Shown: positions 22,277 through 34,800, counted from the first letter of the stretch. The stretch is 64,000 bases of DNA from Geosiphon pyriformis (GCA_016748015.1 JAAOMT010000046.1:243687-307686), one strand, 5' to 3'. Made by a program: numbers and translations. Notes: generated by a model not told the origin, from the sequence alone.

Positions 22277-22954
22277 TGTTACAGGTTGGAGTAACAAGCT
22301 AACAGATAGCAAGAGAGAACAGTATTGTATGGTGATGGAAATAAACAAAGAGGGGATTACAATAAGGGAGTGAATTGAATAAGTAGGAATTCAATGTGTG
22401 TGATCAGTCTCATAAAAATCACAGTCGCTAATCTTTTTTTAAATCTGAAGGTAGAGGAATAGTCCATGATTGTCAACAAGATAACACCACTGCTATTATT
22501 CTATGCCTCAACTTGGTGATTCTTAGAATCAATAACAGGTATTGTTGTACTTTTCAATTGTTTCTTTATTCAATAAATTACAAGAGCAAGCCAATTGCTT
22601 CTCAGGCTAATTTTAACAAATACAAATCAAGAAGGGGAAAAGATAAGGTATGTGAATGCCAACAAGTAGATACTTGAAGGTAAGGAAAGGAGAATAAGCG
22701 ATTATAAGAGGAAGTAATTAATATTGTTTATTTCATTACTTTGATCATGTCTTTCTACAGCTAAGGGAATCATCGCTTATATAGCTATCTAAAGTGGTCA
22801 ATGACCAGGTCAATGATCAGGTTAATGATCAGGTCAATAGTCAGGTCATTGATCAGGTCAACGATCACTATCTAAAAATAGGGTGGCTAATTATATGACA
22901 TCAGTGGCTAATACATGTGATAATTAATAAAAACTATGTGTTTCAACCATAACA
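22277..22954 (-). repeat. 5' LTR of Gypsy D
   Basis: 678 bp. It includes the TATA motif CTATATAAG (minus, 22784-22776) and about six 12-bp repeat units at 22795-22868. Differs from the 3' LTR mostly at transitions, at least seven of which involve CpG. Confidence 0.88.
22776..22784 (-). promoter_or_regulatory. LTR TATA box (D 5' LTR)
   Basis: CTATATAAG on the LTR-sense strand, about 170 bases inside the LTR and right after the 12-bp repeats. Conserved in every family 1 LTR here, including the solo LTR (about 33352-33361). Likely promoter of the element. Confidence 0.6.
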
Positions 22955-22975
22955 CTATGAGTTTTAACCATAACA

Positions 22976-23640
22976 TCATCCTTTCTAAAGAGATTAAGCT
23001 CCAGCAAAATCAAACTATTTAGGGAATACTCTATTTGAAGAGTTTTATCTAACTCAAAACTAACTAGTTTGTTGAAGTTATTTGTGGATAAGGTATATAA
23101 AACTTGAGACAAAATGAGCTTTGTGTCCAAAAGACCAAATTTTTGTATAAGAGTTTTGGCTCTTCTTACAATGATCAAAACTCTTGGGACATCTAATCAT
23201 ACAATGTCCAAAATTTCCACTTGTATCTCAAAAGTTGTTTTCTTCATGAGCTTCATGTCTTCTATGATTCCATCAAGGTGACTATAGAGTTCTAGTTGTC
23301 TTCCATATGACAAGTTTTTGTCTATGGACAAGATTTCTTTAATTGTTTTTCTAATTGTAATAGAAGGTGTAAGTATTGCTGCTGTTATACTTTCCAGCAA
23401 ATACTTATCCATTTTGCTACCAATTTTTTCTCTTCTGGTAGTTGTTTTCTTTGGTCTGATAACAGTATGTGTTCCACTGTTATCAGTTATTGTAGTTTGT
23501 TTTCCAATAGTTAGAGTAGCATTTAGCTAATTTTTAATCCAATACTTATAAAGAGTATAGAAAGCGTTTTGAATGTTTTAATCCAGAAAATAATTGTTCA
23601 TGTCAATTGAAGATACCTCTGTTTTGGGAGTGGTGCATTT
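22976..23640 (-). pseudogene. Gypsy E: third reading frame
   Basis: Minus strand. KNLSYGRQLELYSHLDGI, FEIQVEILDIV, VRRAKTLIQKFGLLDTKL and LVSFELDKTLQIEY match the third frame of C and D. Unidentified product. Broken. Confidence 0.6.
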
Positions 23641-24959
23641 ATTTATATCTGATTTTTGCTGATCATTTGGGTCAGTATTACTACAACAGGTAACCAATCA
23701 GATTGTTTGTGATATTTCTTGAGTTGCGTGCCATAAACAAATCGATCATTAAAAATTGTTCTGGATTGATCTTGAAAAATATAAGAACCATTGTTCAGAA
23801 CTTTGTTGACTATAAAGGGTCCTTTCCATTGGCTAGAGAATTTATCATTATAGACATTGTCTTTGTCTGAATGATATTCCAAAACCAAATCACCAATGCT
23901 TAAGGAAAGTGTTTTATAGGTTTTTTTTTTCTTAAGCTTCTCTTGGAACTGTTTTATTTTTTCAAAGGCAATTATCCATGCCTCTACCAATGAGTCAAGA
24001 ATAGTACCAAGTTTTTTTTGCAAAATGTCTTTGTAATTTTCTATTGTGATTTCTTCAAAGGGTATTGTCTCAATATCAGTTTTTATTGGTAGTGTTGCCA
24101 TTCGTCTATAGAGCAGATAAAAGGATTCATAACTTGTTATGTTATGATTCACAGTTCTATAAGCAAACAAAGCTGAGGACAGTACTTTGTTTCATAAGTT
24201 TTCTTCACTTGTTTTGGCTAAGTTTTTACACAGTGTTCTATTAAAATGTTCTACTAGGCCATTTGTTTAGAGGTAATAAGGGGAGGAAAGTTTGTGATGT
24301 ATTTTCATTTTTCTACAAAGTTTTTTAACCAGTATACTGAGAAAAGCTCTTTCTCTATCAGATAAAAGTTCTTTGGGGCAGCCATGGTGACAAATGATAT
24401 CTTTATAAATAAAATTAGCAATGGAAACTGCTGTTTAATCTGGGGTGGCTTTTGCTTCTACTTACTTTGTAAGATAGTCAGTAGTTGTGATAATGTATCT
24501 GTTGTCATCAGGAGTTACTGTTAATGGTCCAACAACATCTATACCAATTCTGTCAAAGGGTTGGCCAACAGAGATTGAATGGATGTCTTCTTTGCGATTG
24601 GGTTTTCCTTTTCTTTGGCAGGTATCACAGGTTTTGATGTACTCAGCAATGTCTTTTCCCAAGGTAGGCTAATAATAGCAAGCTAGAGTTTTCTGAATTG
24701 TTTTTGTTTTTCTAAAGTGTCCAGCTAATGGATCAGTGTGCATGTTGTAGATCACAATTTCTCTTTTTTCAAATCTTATGACTCTCTGAGGGTGGTCAAG
24801 ATCTTTTCTATTTCTTTTGTATAATTGGTTCTGGCGGATCAAATAAAATTTTAATTGTTTGTGCAAATGTTTTCTTTGCTGTCGAGTATATTCCAGTGGG
24901 TATTGTCTTTTACCCAAAAATTCCATTAAGGCAGAGTAGTTGTCCAAGTCCATTATCAT
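23641..24959 (-). pseudogene. Gypsy E: integrase
   Basis: Minus strand. HTDPLAGHFRKTKTIQKT, CDTCQRKGKPNR, IGIDVVGPLTV and the C-terminal SSQWKGPFIVNKVLNNGS are visible. Broken. Confidence 0.83.
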
Positions 24960-24999
24960 GTTTGGTTGTAAGAGAATTACTAATAATTAGGTTGGTTTG

Positions 25000-26380
25000 G
25001 TTTGGAAGATTGTACTGTCACTTGGTAGTAAGTCTGGAGAAGCATCGGCATTTTGATGATTAGCTCTTTTATGGTGTTAAATATCATAGTCAAATTCATT
25101 CAAGTGGAGTATCCAGCGGGCTATCCGTTTATGTTCTAGCCTTTTTTTGTTGCACAGCCAAACCAAAGCTTGGTGATCTGTTACCACCAAAAACTTCACA
25201 CCAAAAAGATACTTATCCCAGTAGCTAGTAGTCCAAACTACTGCTAAACATTCCTGCCCAGTAACTGAATAGATTTTTTCTGCTGGTGTAAGAGTTCTAC
25301 TGGCATAGGCTATTGTATGTTCCTTGCCATCTTCATTTTTTTGTGAGAGAACAGCACCAAGTCTATAGCCAGATGCATCAGTGTGAAAGATGAAAAGTTG
25401 ATCCAGATCAGATTGCTTGAGAATAGGTTCTGTAACCAATTTTTCTTTGAGGGTTTTAAATGCTTTCTGCTGATGTGTGCTCCAATGGTAGTTAACATTT
25501 TTCCTGAGTAGCTGATTGAGTGGAGAGACAATTTTGGAGAAATTCTTAACAAATTTGCAATAATAGGAGGCCAAACCAAGGAAAAAACATAACTCATAAA
25601 CATTCATTGGTTGTCTTATGTTTTGAACTTTTTTCACTTTGGCTGGATCAGGAAAGATTCCATTTTTTATAATAAAATGGCCAAGGAATTGGGTGGATTG
25701 TCTTCCAAAAAAAGATTTGATTGAGTTGAACTTGAGATCTGCATTTCTAAAAAGATCAAAAACCTTTTGCAAATGTTTAAGGTGTTCATCCCAGGTTTTT
25801 GAGTACACCATTATATCATCCAGATAGACCAGAACAAAAAGTTTTCTTTTACTGATTCAAATATTTTATCCATTAAGCATTGAAAGATGGAAGAAGTATT
25901 GGTAAGACCAAAAGACATGACTGTAAATTCATAAGTGCCATACTTGGTAATGAAGACAGTTTTCTTCTGGCTTTCTGGATCCATTTCTACTTGCCAGAAT
26001 CTAGCAGTTAGATCAATGATTGAAAAGAAAGCAGCATCTTTGAATTGGTCCAATATTGCATCAATCTTGGGAAGTGGGTACATCTTTCTTTCAGTAATGA
26101 CATTTAATTGGCAGTAGTTAATACAGAAGCATAGGGTTCCACCTTTCTTGGATACCACTACAACTGGAAAAGCCTATTCACACTTGGTTTTTTGTATGAA
26201 TCCAAGTTCTTTCATCTGGTTTATTTCTTTCTTGATGAATTTATCATTTTGGCAATTGAATTGGTAAGGCTTCAAATAGATAGGGTGAGTTTTTCTGGTG
26301 GTGATGATGTGTTGTATTACATGGGTTCGTCTTGGGATATCACTTTCTTTTGACATAACTGGGCTGTTTCTTGCCAACAG
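25000..26380 (-). pseudogene. Gypsy E: reverse transcriptase and RNase H
   Basis: Minus strand. LCFCINYCQLNVIT, FGLTNTSSIFQCLMD, FLGHFIIKNGIFPDP, FHTDASGYRLGAVLSQ and QECLAVVWTTSYWDKYL place RT and RNase H in the normal order. Broken. Confidence 0.85.
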
Positions 26381-27616
26381 ATTTTCAATGTCTATCTTTC
26401 TTTCTTTTGGAGAGGGTTCTTTTTGTTTTACTACTAATAATTAGATCTCAAGTGGTTTATTCTCAAAAGACTTTTGGACTTCTTTCAATTTTTCTCTAGG
26501 TATTAAACTGATTGGTTTCCAATTTTTGTAATAGATTAAGCATGATTTGTATTTGTCACTTGAAGAATACAAGAGTTGGTTGCACCAGCACTAGGCACAA
26601 AGACCATGCCACCAATAACGGTACTTGGCTTTCTTGCCAGGCTTCTGGTCAAAAGTTCTTCTTAGGATATCATAGTAGAGCCAGCAGATCAACTTGCCAT
26701 TCACAGTGATTCTCTCTCTATCAGTTTTAATATTGTCTAGTGGCTTGCCATTGCTGGTGAAGGTGGTATAGACAAGTTCAGCAGTTTTTTTTTGTTCTTC
26801 TTGTTCATCTTCTTCATCACTTTCTTCATTATCTGATTCCTCTGATTGCTCATCTTCTTGATTTTGTTTGGTTGCTGGAGGAGTTGTCCAATGGCAACAT
26901 TTAACCACAATAGATTTTTCATCACATCTTATGATTAGCTCACAAAGTTCATAGTTGAGTAAGGCTTTTGCTTTCTTGAGCCACTCATTGCCAACAATGA
27001 TAGTGTATTCTTTAACTTCAGAAACTTCCATGTCAGTTTCAATACTGATGCCATTGATGTGGACAGAAATAGCTTTGGCAATGCCCAGATCTTTCTTCTT
27101 GTCACCATGTACATTGGTTATTGGTTGGGTGGAAGGCTCATCAATTTTTCTGTCAATTGCTTCAAGGAAGTGTTTGGCAATTACACTAACAAATAATCCA
27201 TTGTCTAGAATCAAGTCAATGAAGTAACTAGCCACTTGTGCTTTGCAAATTAGAGGAATGACATTGCTGTTGTCAGCAAGTCCAGCTTGGCGAGGGCATT
27301 TATTGGTCTTTGGTGTTTTCTTCTTGGGAATTAGAGATTTGTGGAGATCTTTTCTGAACTGTGGATGGGTCATTAACTGGCCAAAGATAATGTGTACTAG
27401 GGTTTTTATGAAATCTTTGACAACAGAATAAGGTCCAGATTTTTGTATTATTTCTGGGAGTTCTAGCTTTGGAGAATTCTTAAAAACTTTAGCCTTTGGT
27501 GGCTCATTATTATCAGCAGTTGATGTGGATGGTTTGTTTGGATCCAAAACGAAATCAACCTTGGCTTTCTTCTTCTTTCTTGTTGATTCTGTGGTGTTAA
27601 TTGCTAGTTCATTCAT
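26381..27616 (-). pseudogene. Gypsy E: protease and linker
   Basis: Minus strand reading from MNELAINTTE at 27616 with LILDNGLFVSVIAKHF at the retropepsin site, the IIVGNEWLKKAKALLNYE block and an acidic stretch ending in YRYWWHGLCA before the cysteine linker. Broken. Confidence 0.83.
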
Positions 27617-27699
27617 GTTATGATCATTATCAGTTAAGTTAAAGACATAAAAGGGGTTTTCTTCTGGTTGGCTTGTACTCTCACTCTTTGGAGGTGCAC

Positions 27700-29250
27700 C
27701 TACCAGTTTAAAGACTAATAAACAGTGGCTTCAACTAGGGGATCTTCTCCAAAGAAATTGATATTGGCATGATTAGGTTTTTGATTGAGGGCATTGTTGT
27801 TAATGGTTCTGTTGTTTTGATTGTCATTATTTCTGGGGACTGAAGGAGTTAAAGGAGGATTGTTGCAATCTCTTAAAAAATATCCAGTTAATCCATATCT
27901 ATAACATACAGAAGGACCATGATTTTGCTGTCTTTAATAATAAGATTGCTAGAGCTGATTAAAATGTGGTTCATATTTGGGTCTTTGTGGTTATTGGTTA
28001 TCTCTAACTGCTTGTGCCAAAAATTCTAATAACCAGGCAAGATTGGCTGTGAGTCTATCAATTAATTGTTTATTTGGATCTTGAGTTTGGGCAGCAAAAG
28101 AGACAGCAGCCATTTGAGGGACAGGAGCCATAACAGGAACAGGAGCAAAAACTGAAAGTGTAGATCCCAAATGTATTCTTTGGTTGTTTTCAATTCATTG
28201 GGCAAGTTTGATGGCTATGTCCATTGTAGGATTGTTTTTCAGGACCAAGAGAGACCAAAGAGCATAAGATAAATCGGTTCTCAATTTTTTTGTAAAAGAA
28301 TAAATTTTTTGTTCTTCTGTCCAATTTCTTCCAGAGTCTATACGCTTGATTAACTTTCTGATTGCTTTAGCATATTCAGTTACAATTTCATCAGGGCCTT
28401 GAGTTTTTCTTTTTAATTTCATGTGCCACTTGGATATTAAGATTGGGGTTCTGAACTTGTTTTCAAACTGGGTTGTGAAAGAGGTATTGTTTTCTCCAGC
28501 ATTTGCTAGCATTCATCTAATAATTCTTTGATGGGCATTAGCATCAGTTTCTTGTGAGAACCAGGTAGCAGAAGAGCCTTGGAGGTAACCACCAACAATT
28601 TGAAACTTGTACTCATTATTGTATTGATTGGCTGTAGCAGCTTTTTCAAAGTTATTCAACCATTCAATTAGATCTTGTGCATTGTCTCTGAATAATAGTA
28701 GTGGGGTGTTGTTTTTTTGTCTCAAAGCAGTTTGTATGCCTTGGAGAGTGGCCAGGATGTTTACTTGCATTGGATCTTGGGCCATTGGTTCAGGAGTTAC
28801 TGTTTGTATGGAGTGCTCTAATTTACTTAAGAAGAGATCAAAAATAGAGGCTATTTGGTAGCTTTCTTCTTCTGTTTCAAGGGGAGTTACTGTTGATTGA
28901 TGGGCAGCAATCCAAATGTGGATTTGATGATTCAGATATTCGAAATCAGGAGACTGTTGTTCAAAGGTTGTAGAATATAAGAGCTGATTGATACTGTTGT
29001 TTCTTTCTTTAAAGTTATCTTCAAAATAAGCTTGATCAAAGTAATAGGTTGTATAAGTTGTGTAAGTTTCAGCTGAATGCTTATTCAAGAACCTCCAAAA
29101 GTCTTGGAATTGTCTGCTGAATTGTTCTTCAATGGGGAAGCAGATCAAGCAGAAGGGCAGAGGATTAAGTTCAATGAAATCTAGGTTGTTTCTGTTGTGT
29201 GCTACAAAGTGTTCTTCTGATTGCTGTGACAGATATAAGTAATTACCCAT
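27700..29250 (-). pseudogene. Gypsy E: gag
   Basis: Minus strand from MGNYLYLSQQSEEHF at 29250 through DNAQDLIEWLNNFEKA to a decayed CCHC region near 27880-27910. Broken. Confidence 0.82.
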
Positions 29251-29302
29251 ACAATAAGAGAATAAGTAAATTTTGACAACCTTACAGGGAGCACCACTTT
29301 TA

Positions 29303-30013
29303 TGTTATGGGTTGGAGTAACAAGCTAATGGATAACAAGAGAGAACAGGATTGTAGGGTGATGAAAATAATCAAAGAGAATTCAACTTCAATGAGCAAAT
29401 TGAATGAGTATAGATTCAATGTGCGAGATCAGTCTCATAAAATATCTCAGTCGCTATTTTTTTCAAAAGATAACAAGGGAATCTGAAAGTAGAGAGATAG
29501 TCCGTACTGTCAACAATTGATAACTGCTGGTATAATTCTATGCCTCATGTCGGCACTCTTAGAATTCAATATCAGGTATTAACTTGTGCTCTTTAGTCAC
29601 ATTTATTCAAATAATTTTCAAATACTATAATTATATGTTTCAGAAAAGTGCCAACAAGTAATCTTTTATCCAAAAAATGTTCAGATACTTGAAGGTAAGG
29701 AAAGAAAAATTAGCAATAAGAGAATGTTTGAGATGGAAGTTTGTTATTTTATTTTTTTGATTGTCTTGATTTTTTATATTGATATTTTTCTACAGCTAAG
29801 AGACTCATCACTTATATATTTATTGAAAGTGATCAACGACCAGATCAATGATCAGGTCAATAATCAGGTCAATAATCAGGTCAATAATCAGGTCAACAGT
29901 CAGGTCATTGATCAGGTCAATGATTACTATTTAAAAATAGGGTGGCTAATTATATGACATCAATGGCTAATATATATGATAATTAATAAAAATTATGAGT
30001 TTCAACCATAACA
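29303..30013 (-). repeat. 5' LTR of Gypsy E
   Basis: 711 bp, TGTTATGG...TAACA, with tandem 12-bp units at about 29838-29925 next to the TATA motif. The same LTR subtype as B, C, F and I. Confidence 0.85.
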
Positions 30014-30950
30014 ATATTATTTAATGACTTGTTATTACTGATAAAAATGATATAGATAAGTTTAGCAGTTTTTTCTTGTTCTTTTTGATCTTTTTCTTCA
30101 TTGCTTTCATCATCATTTGATTTATTTGATTGCTCATCTTTTTGATTTTTCTTGAGTACTGAAGGAGTTTTCTAATAGCAATATTTAATTACAATAGGTT
30201 TTTCACTACATCTAATGGTTAGCTTACAAAGTTTATAATCAAGCAAGGCTTTTGTCTTCTTGAGCCATTTATTGCCAACAATAATAGTGTATTTTTTTGC
30301 TTTAAATACTTTCATGTTAGTCTCAATGCTAATGTCATTGATGCAAACAGAAACAGTTTTGGCTATACCAAGCTCTTTTTTTTTGTCATCATATACATTG
30401 GTCATTGGTCTAGTTAAAAGTTCATTAATCTTTCTGCCAATTGCTTCAAAAAAATGTTTGGCAATAACACTAACAGATAATCCACTGTCTAAGATCAAAT
30501 CAATAAAGTAGCCAGCCACTTGGGCTTTACAAATCAAAGAAGTAATATTGCTGTTATTAGTGAATTCAGCTTGGTAAAAGCACTTGTTGGTATTTGGTGT
30601 CTTTTTTTTTAGAATCAAAGATTTGTGAAAATCTTTTCTGAATTGTAAATGAGTTATTAACTGGCCAAAAATAATATTAGCTGGGATTTTTATGAGATCT
30701 TTAACAACATAATAAGGACCAGATTTTTGTACTATTTCTAGAGATTCCAACTTTGAAAAATTCTTAAAAACTTTAGTCTTTGGTGGTTTATTGTTTTTAG
30801 CAATTGATGTAAATGCTTTATTTGGATCTAAAATGAAATCAATCTTGGCTTTTTTCTTCTTTTTTGTTGATTCAGAAGTGTTGTTTGCTAGTTTATCTAT
30901 GTTATAGTTATCATCAATTAGGTTAAAAGTGTAAAAGAAGTTTTTTTCTG
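30014..30950 (-). pseudogene. Gypsy F: protease region
   Basis: Minus strand. LILDSGLSVSVIAKHFFEAI, NVYDDKKKELGIAK and IIVGNKWLKKTKALLDYK match family 1 protease. Cut at the left by E's LTR. Confidence 0.8.
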
Positions 30951-31009
30951 GTTGGCTTGCACTTTTACTCTTTGGAAGTGTGTCTACCAGTTTAAAAGCT
31001 AATAAACAG

Positions 31010-32450
31010 TGGCTTTAACTAAAAAATTCTTTCCAAAAAAATTGAGCTGAAGGAAACAAAGGAAGATTGTTGTAATTTTTGAAAAAATGTCTAGTTAATC
31101 TACATTAATAACATACAAGTGAACCACAATTTTGTTGTTTTTGATAAGAAAATTGCTGGGGCTAATTAAAATAAAGTTTATATCTGAGTTTTTGGAGTTG
31201 TTAATTCTTTCTGACTGTTTGGGCTAAGGATTCTAATAGCCAGGCAAGATTGGCTGTAAGTCTATTTATCAATTGTTCATTGGGATCTGAAGTTTGGGTA
31301 GTAAAAAAAATAGCAGTCATTTGAAAAGCAAGAGCCATAACAAGAACAAGAACAAAAACTAGAAGTGTGGATCCCAAGTGCATCTTTTGATTGTTTTTAA
31401 TTTGTTGGGCTAGTTTAATGGTCATATCTATTATAAAATTGTTTTTCAGAACCAGAAAGGACCAAAGAGCATATAAGAAATCAGTTTTCAATTCTTTTGT
31501 AAAGGAGTGAATTTTCTGCTTTTCTGTCTAGTTTCTTCTAAAGTTTACCCTCTTCTAATTGTTTTGGTGTATTTAGTTACAACTTTACCAGGACCTTGGG
31601 TTTTTTTTTCTAATTCTATGTGCCATTTAGATATCAAGATAGGAGTTCTAAATTTCATTTTAAACTGGATAATAAAAGAGGTGTTGTTTTTTTCAGCATT
31701 TGCTGGTGTCCATCTAATGATTTTTTGTTGAGCATTGGCATTGGTTTTTTATGAGAACCAAGTAGCAAAAGAGCCTTAAAAGTAGCAACCAACAATTTGG
31801 AACTTGTATTCATTATCATATTGGTTGGCTGTGGCAGCTTTTTTAAAGTCATCCAACCATTCAATTGAATCTTGTGCATTACTTCTGAATAATGGTAATA
31901 GAGTATTGTTTCTTTGTCCTAAAGCAATTTATATACTTTAAAGAGCGATCAAAATGTTTTGTTGCATAGGGTCATTAGCCATTGGTTTAGGAGTAGCTGT
32001 TTGTGTAGAATGTTCTAATTTACTTGAAAAAAGATCAAAAACAGGAGCAGTTTGATAGCTTTCTTCTTTTGTTTCAAAGAGTGTTTTAGCTAACTAGTAG
32101 GCAGCAATCCAAATGTGAATTTGGTGATTCAAGTATTCAAAATCAGGGGGCTGTTGTTTAAAGATTGTGAAATATAAAAGTTGATTGATGTTGTTGTTTC
32201 TTTCTTCAAAGTTGTATTTAAGATAAGCTTAGTCAAAGTAATAGGTTGTATAAACTGTGTAGATTTTAGCTAAATGCTTATTTAAAAACCAGTTCTAAAA
32301 GTCTTGGAACTGTCTACTGGATTGTTCTTCAATAGGAAAGCAAATTAAGCAGAAGAGCAAAAGATTGAGTTCAATAAAGTCTAGATCATTTTTGTTGTGT
32401 GCTTCAAAGTGTTTTTCTGATTGTTGTGGCAGATATAAATAATCACTCAT
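31010..32450 (-). pseudogene. Gypsy F: gag
   Basis: Minus-strand similarity to gag along its length, e.g. MHLGSTLLVFVLVLV and DPNEQLINRLTANLAWLLES, and the N-terminal start near 32450. Broken. Confidence 0.75.
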
Positions 32451-32502
32451 ACAATAAAAAACAAAGTGAATTTTGACAACTTCACAAAAAGCACCACTTT
32501 TA

Positions 32503-33158
32503 TGTTATGGGTTGGAGTAACAAGCTAATGAATAGCAAAGAAAAACAGAATTGTAGGGTGATTAAAAGAATCAAAGAGAATTCAACTTCAAAGAGCAAAT
32601 TGAATAAGTATAGATTCAATGTATGAGATTAGTCTCATAAAATATTTCAGTTACTATACTTTTCAAAAGATAACCAGAGAATTTGAAGATAGAGAAATAG
32701 TCTGTACTGTCAACAAATAATAACACACTAATATAATTCTATGCTTTATGTTAGTGCTTTTAGAATTCAATATTAAATATTAGATGTACTCTTTAATCAC
32801 ATTTTATTTAATAATCTTCAAATACTATAATTACACATTCAAGAAAAAATAGAAAATAACCAACAAGTAATCTTTTATTCCAAGATATTCAGATACTTGA
32901 AGATAGGAAAAGAGAAATTAGTGATAAGAAAAAGATTGAGATAAAAGTTGTTATTTTATTTATTTAATTTCTTTGATTTCTAATATGCATTTCTACAACT
33001 AAGAGATTCATTGCTTATATAGCTATCAAAAGTGGTCAATAATTAGATCAATGATTAAGTTAATGATTAGGTCAATGATCAAATCAATAATCAGGTCAAC
33101 AGTCAAGTCATTGATTAGGTTAATAATTACTATCTAAAAATAGGATGACTAATTATAT
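32503..33158 (-). repeat. 5' LTR of Gypsy F, left part
   Basis: Starts TGTTATGGGTTGGAG at 32503. Continues at 33878-33935 after the solo LTR; together about 714 bp. Confidence 0.85.
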
Positions 33159-33873
33159 TGTTATGATTGAAACTTATACTTTTTATTAATTATTACATGT
33201 ATTAGCCACTGATGTCATATAATTAGCCATTCAATTTTTAAATAGTAATCAATTATTTGACCATTGACCTAATTATTGACCTGATCATTGACTTGATTAT
33301 TGATTTGATCATTGATCTAGTCATTAATCTAATTATTGACTATTTTTGATAGCTATATAAGTGATAAATCTTTTAACTGTAGAAAAGCATGTAAGAATTA
33401 AAGAAAAAAAAGAAATAAAATAACAACTTTTATCTCAATTATTTTCTTATTGCTAATTTTTCTTTCTCTATTTTTAAGTATCTGAATATCTTGAGATAAA
33501 AGATTACTTATTGGTTATTTCTTATTTTTTTTCTAAAATGTGTAATTGCAACATTTGAAGATTATTGAATAAAATATAACTGAAGAATACATATGATATC
33601 TAATATTGAATTTTAAGAGTGCCAATGTGAGACATAGAATTATACTAATGTGTGATCATTTGTTAACAGTATAAATTATTCCTCTACCTTCAAATTTTCT
33701 GATTATCTTTTAAAAAGTATAGTGACTGAGATATTTTATGAGACTGATCTCACATATTAAATCTATACTCATTCAATTCACTCTTTGAAGTTGAATTTCC
33801 TTTGATTTCTTTCATTACTCTACAATCTTGTTTTTTTTTGTTATTTTTTAACTTGTTACTCCAACCCATAACA
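33159..33873 (+). repeat. Solo family 1 LTR inserted in LTR of F
   Basis: 715-bp LTR in the opposite orientation, TGTTATGATTG...CCATAACA, with no internal element sequence. It is flanked on both sides by ATAT (33155-33158 and 33874-33877), and the flanking F LTR continues correctly across it. This is the cleanest insertion in the window: a solo LTR left by LTR-LTR recombination, with a 4-bp target duplication. Confidence 0.9.
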
Positions 33874-33877
33874 ATAT

Positions 33878-33935
33878 GACATTAATAGCTAATATATGTA
33901 ATAACTAATAAAAAGTATGAGTTTTAACTGTAACA
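33878..33935 (-). repeat. 5' LTR of Gypsy F, right part
   Basis: Remaining 58 bases of F's LTR after the solo LTR, ending TAACA at 33935. Confidence 0.8.
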
Positions 33936-34079
33936 ATATTAACAATTCTAATATTATATTAATACTCAAAACAACATAAAACAAACAATTAAAATACTTT
34001 ATTACTTACAAAAATATACTATATTAAAAAAACAGAAAATATTCAAACCAGCTACTCAAAGTAATTACAAAATCAGAAA

Positions 34080-34800
34080 AAAAAACAATACTATTCAACA
34101 TGCACTCAGATCCAACAGCAGAACATTTTTATAAAGAAGCAATTATAGAAAAAACCAGAAAAAAATATTATTAGTCATTTATATATTCAGATATTATTCA
34201 ATATATTTAAAATTGTGATGTTTGTCAAAAAAAAAGAGAAACAAAATCCAGTAAACCACTAAGACCAATCAAAATAGAACAACTATTTAATTGAATTGGA
34301 ATTGATTTAGTCAGATTATTAACAATAACTAATAGAAACAATTGATATATAACAGTAACCATGAATTATTTTACAAAATAGCCAAAAGCAAAAGCAATTT
34401 AAAAAGCAGATACAGAATTTATAGCCAAATTTGTTTACCAAGATTTGATTTGTTAACATAGATGTTCAAAAAAATTGTTATTAGATTAAAAAACTCATTT
34501 TGTAAATAGAATATTAACAGAATTAAGTCAAAGATTTAAAATTAAGAGACTATTATCATTATTATATTATTCATAAACAAATAACTTAGTCGAAAAATTC
34601 AATAAAATATTGTGTAAAATAATAACTAAAATCAACCAAAAAAACCAAGACAAATAAGATTTGTTTATACTATTAGTATTATTTGCTTATTGAACAATAA
34701 AACAAAATATCATATAAGCAATACTATTTGAACTTATCTATAGTAGAACAACAATATTACCAGTAAAAATAAATATTAATACATATCTAATAAAACCAAT
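34080..34800 (+). pseudogene. Gypsy G: integrase
   Basis: Plus-strand text includes HSDPTAEHFYKEAI and NCDVCQKKRE (zinc region), IGIDLV near the first Asp, and NNLVEKFNKILCK near the catalytic Glu. Similar in layout to family 1 integrase but clearly a different lineage. Broken. Confidence 0.72.

Larger units (their letters stand above)
15498..22954 (-). mobile_element. Gypsy family 1, copy D (both LTRs present)
   Basis: 7457-bp minus-strand element with 3' LTR (15498-16223), third frame, integrase, RNase H/RT, linker, protease, gag and 5' LTR (22277-22954). The LTRs differ at roughly two dozen positions over about 590 comparable bases, nearly all transitions, so insertion is not very recent. 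Broken in a modest number of places. The 4-bp flanks (GTAT left, CTAT right) do not match, arguing against a simple insertion. A sequencing-adapter sequence lies within gag at 21222-21240. Confidence 0.88.
22955..30013 (-). mobile_element. Gypsy family 1, copy E (3' LTR reduced to a tail)
   Basis: Minus-strand fossil with third frame, integrase, RT/RNase H, linker, protease, gag and a full 5' LTR (29303-30013). Of its 3' LTR only the last 21 bases (22955-22975) remain beside D's LTR. Its right edge lies in the protease region of copy F, so E was inserted into F; the right flank starts with ATAT. More decayed than D. Broken in many places. Confidence 0.86.
30014..33935 (-). mobile_element. Gypsy family 1, copy F (5' part)
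   Basis: Minus-strand fossil starting in the acidic linker at the left edge of the window copy, with protease (30014-30950), gag (about 31010-32450) and 5' LTR (32503-33158 plus 33878-33935), the LTR being split by a solo LTR. Its pol 3' part is absent. More A/T-rich than D or E. Followed at 33936 by the family 2 element G, into which F seems to have inserted. Broken in many places. Confidence 0.83.

Noticed and set aside
22955-22975. 21-bp sequence as a target-site duplication of D
   Set aside because: It is the terminal sequence of a family 1 LTR and does not recur at the left edge of D.
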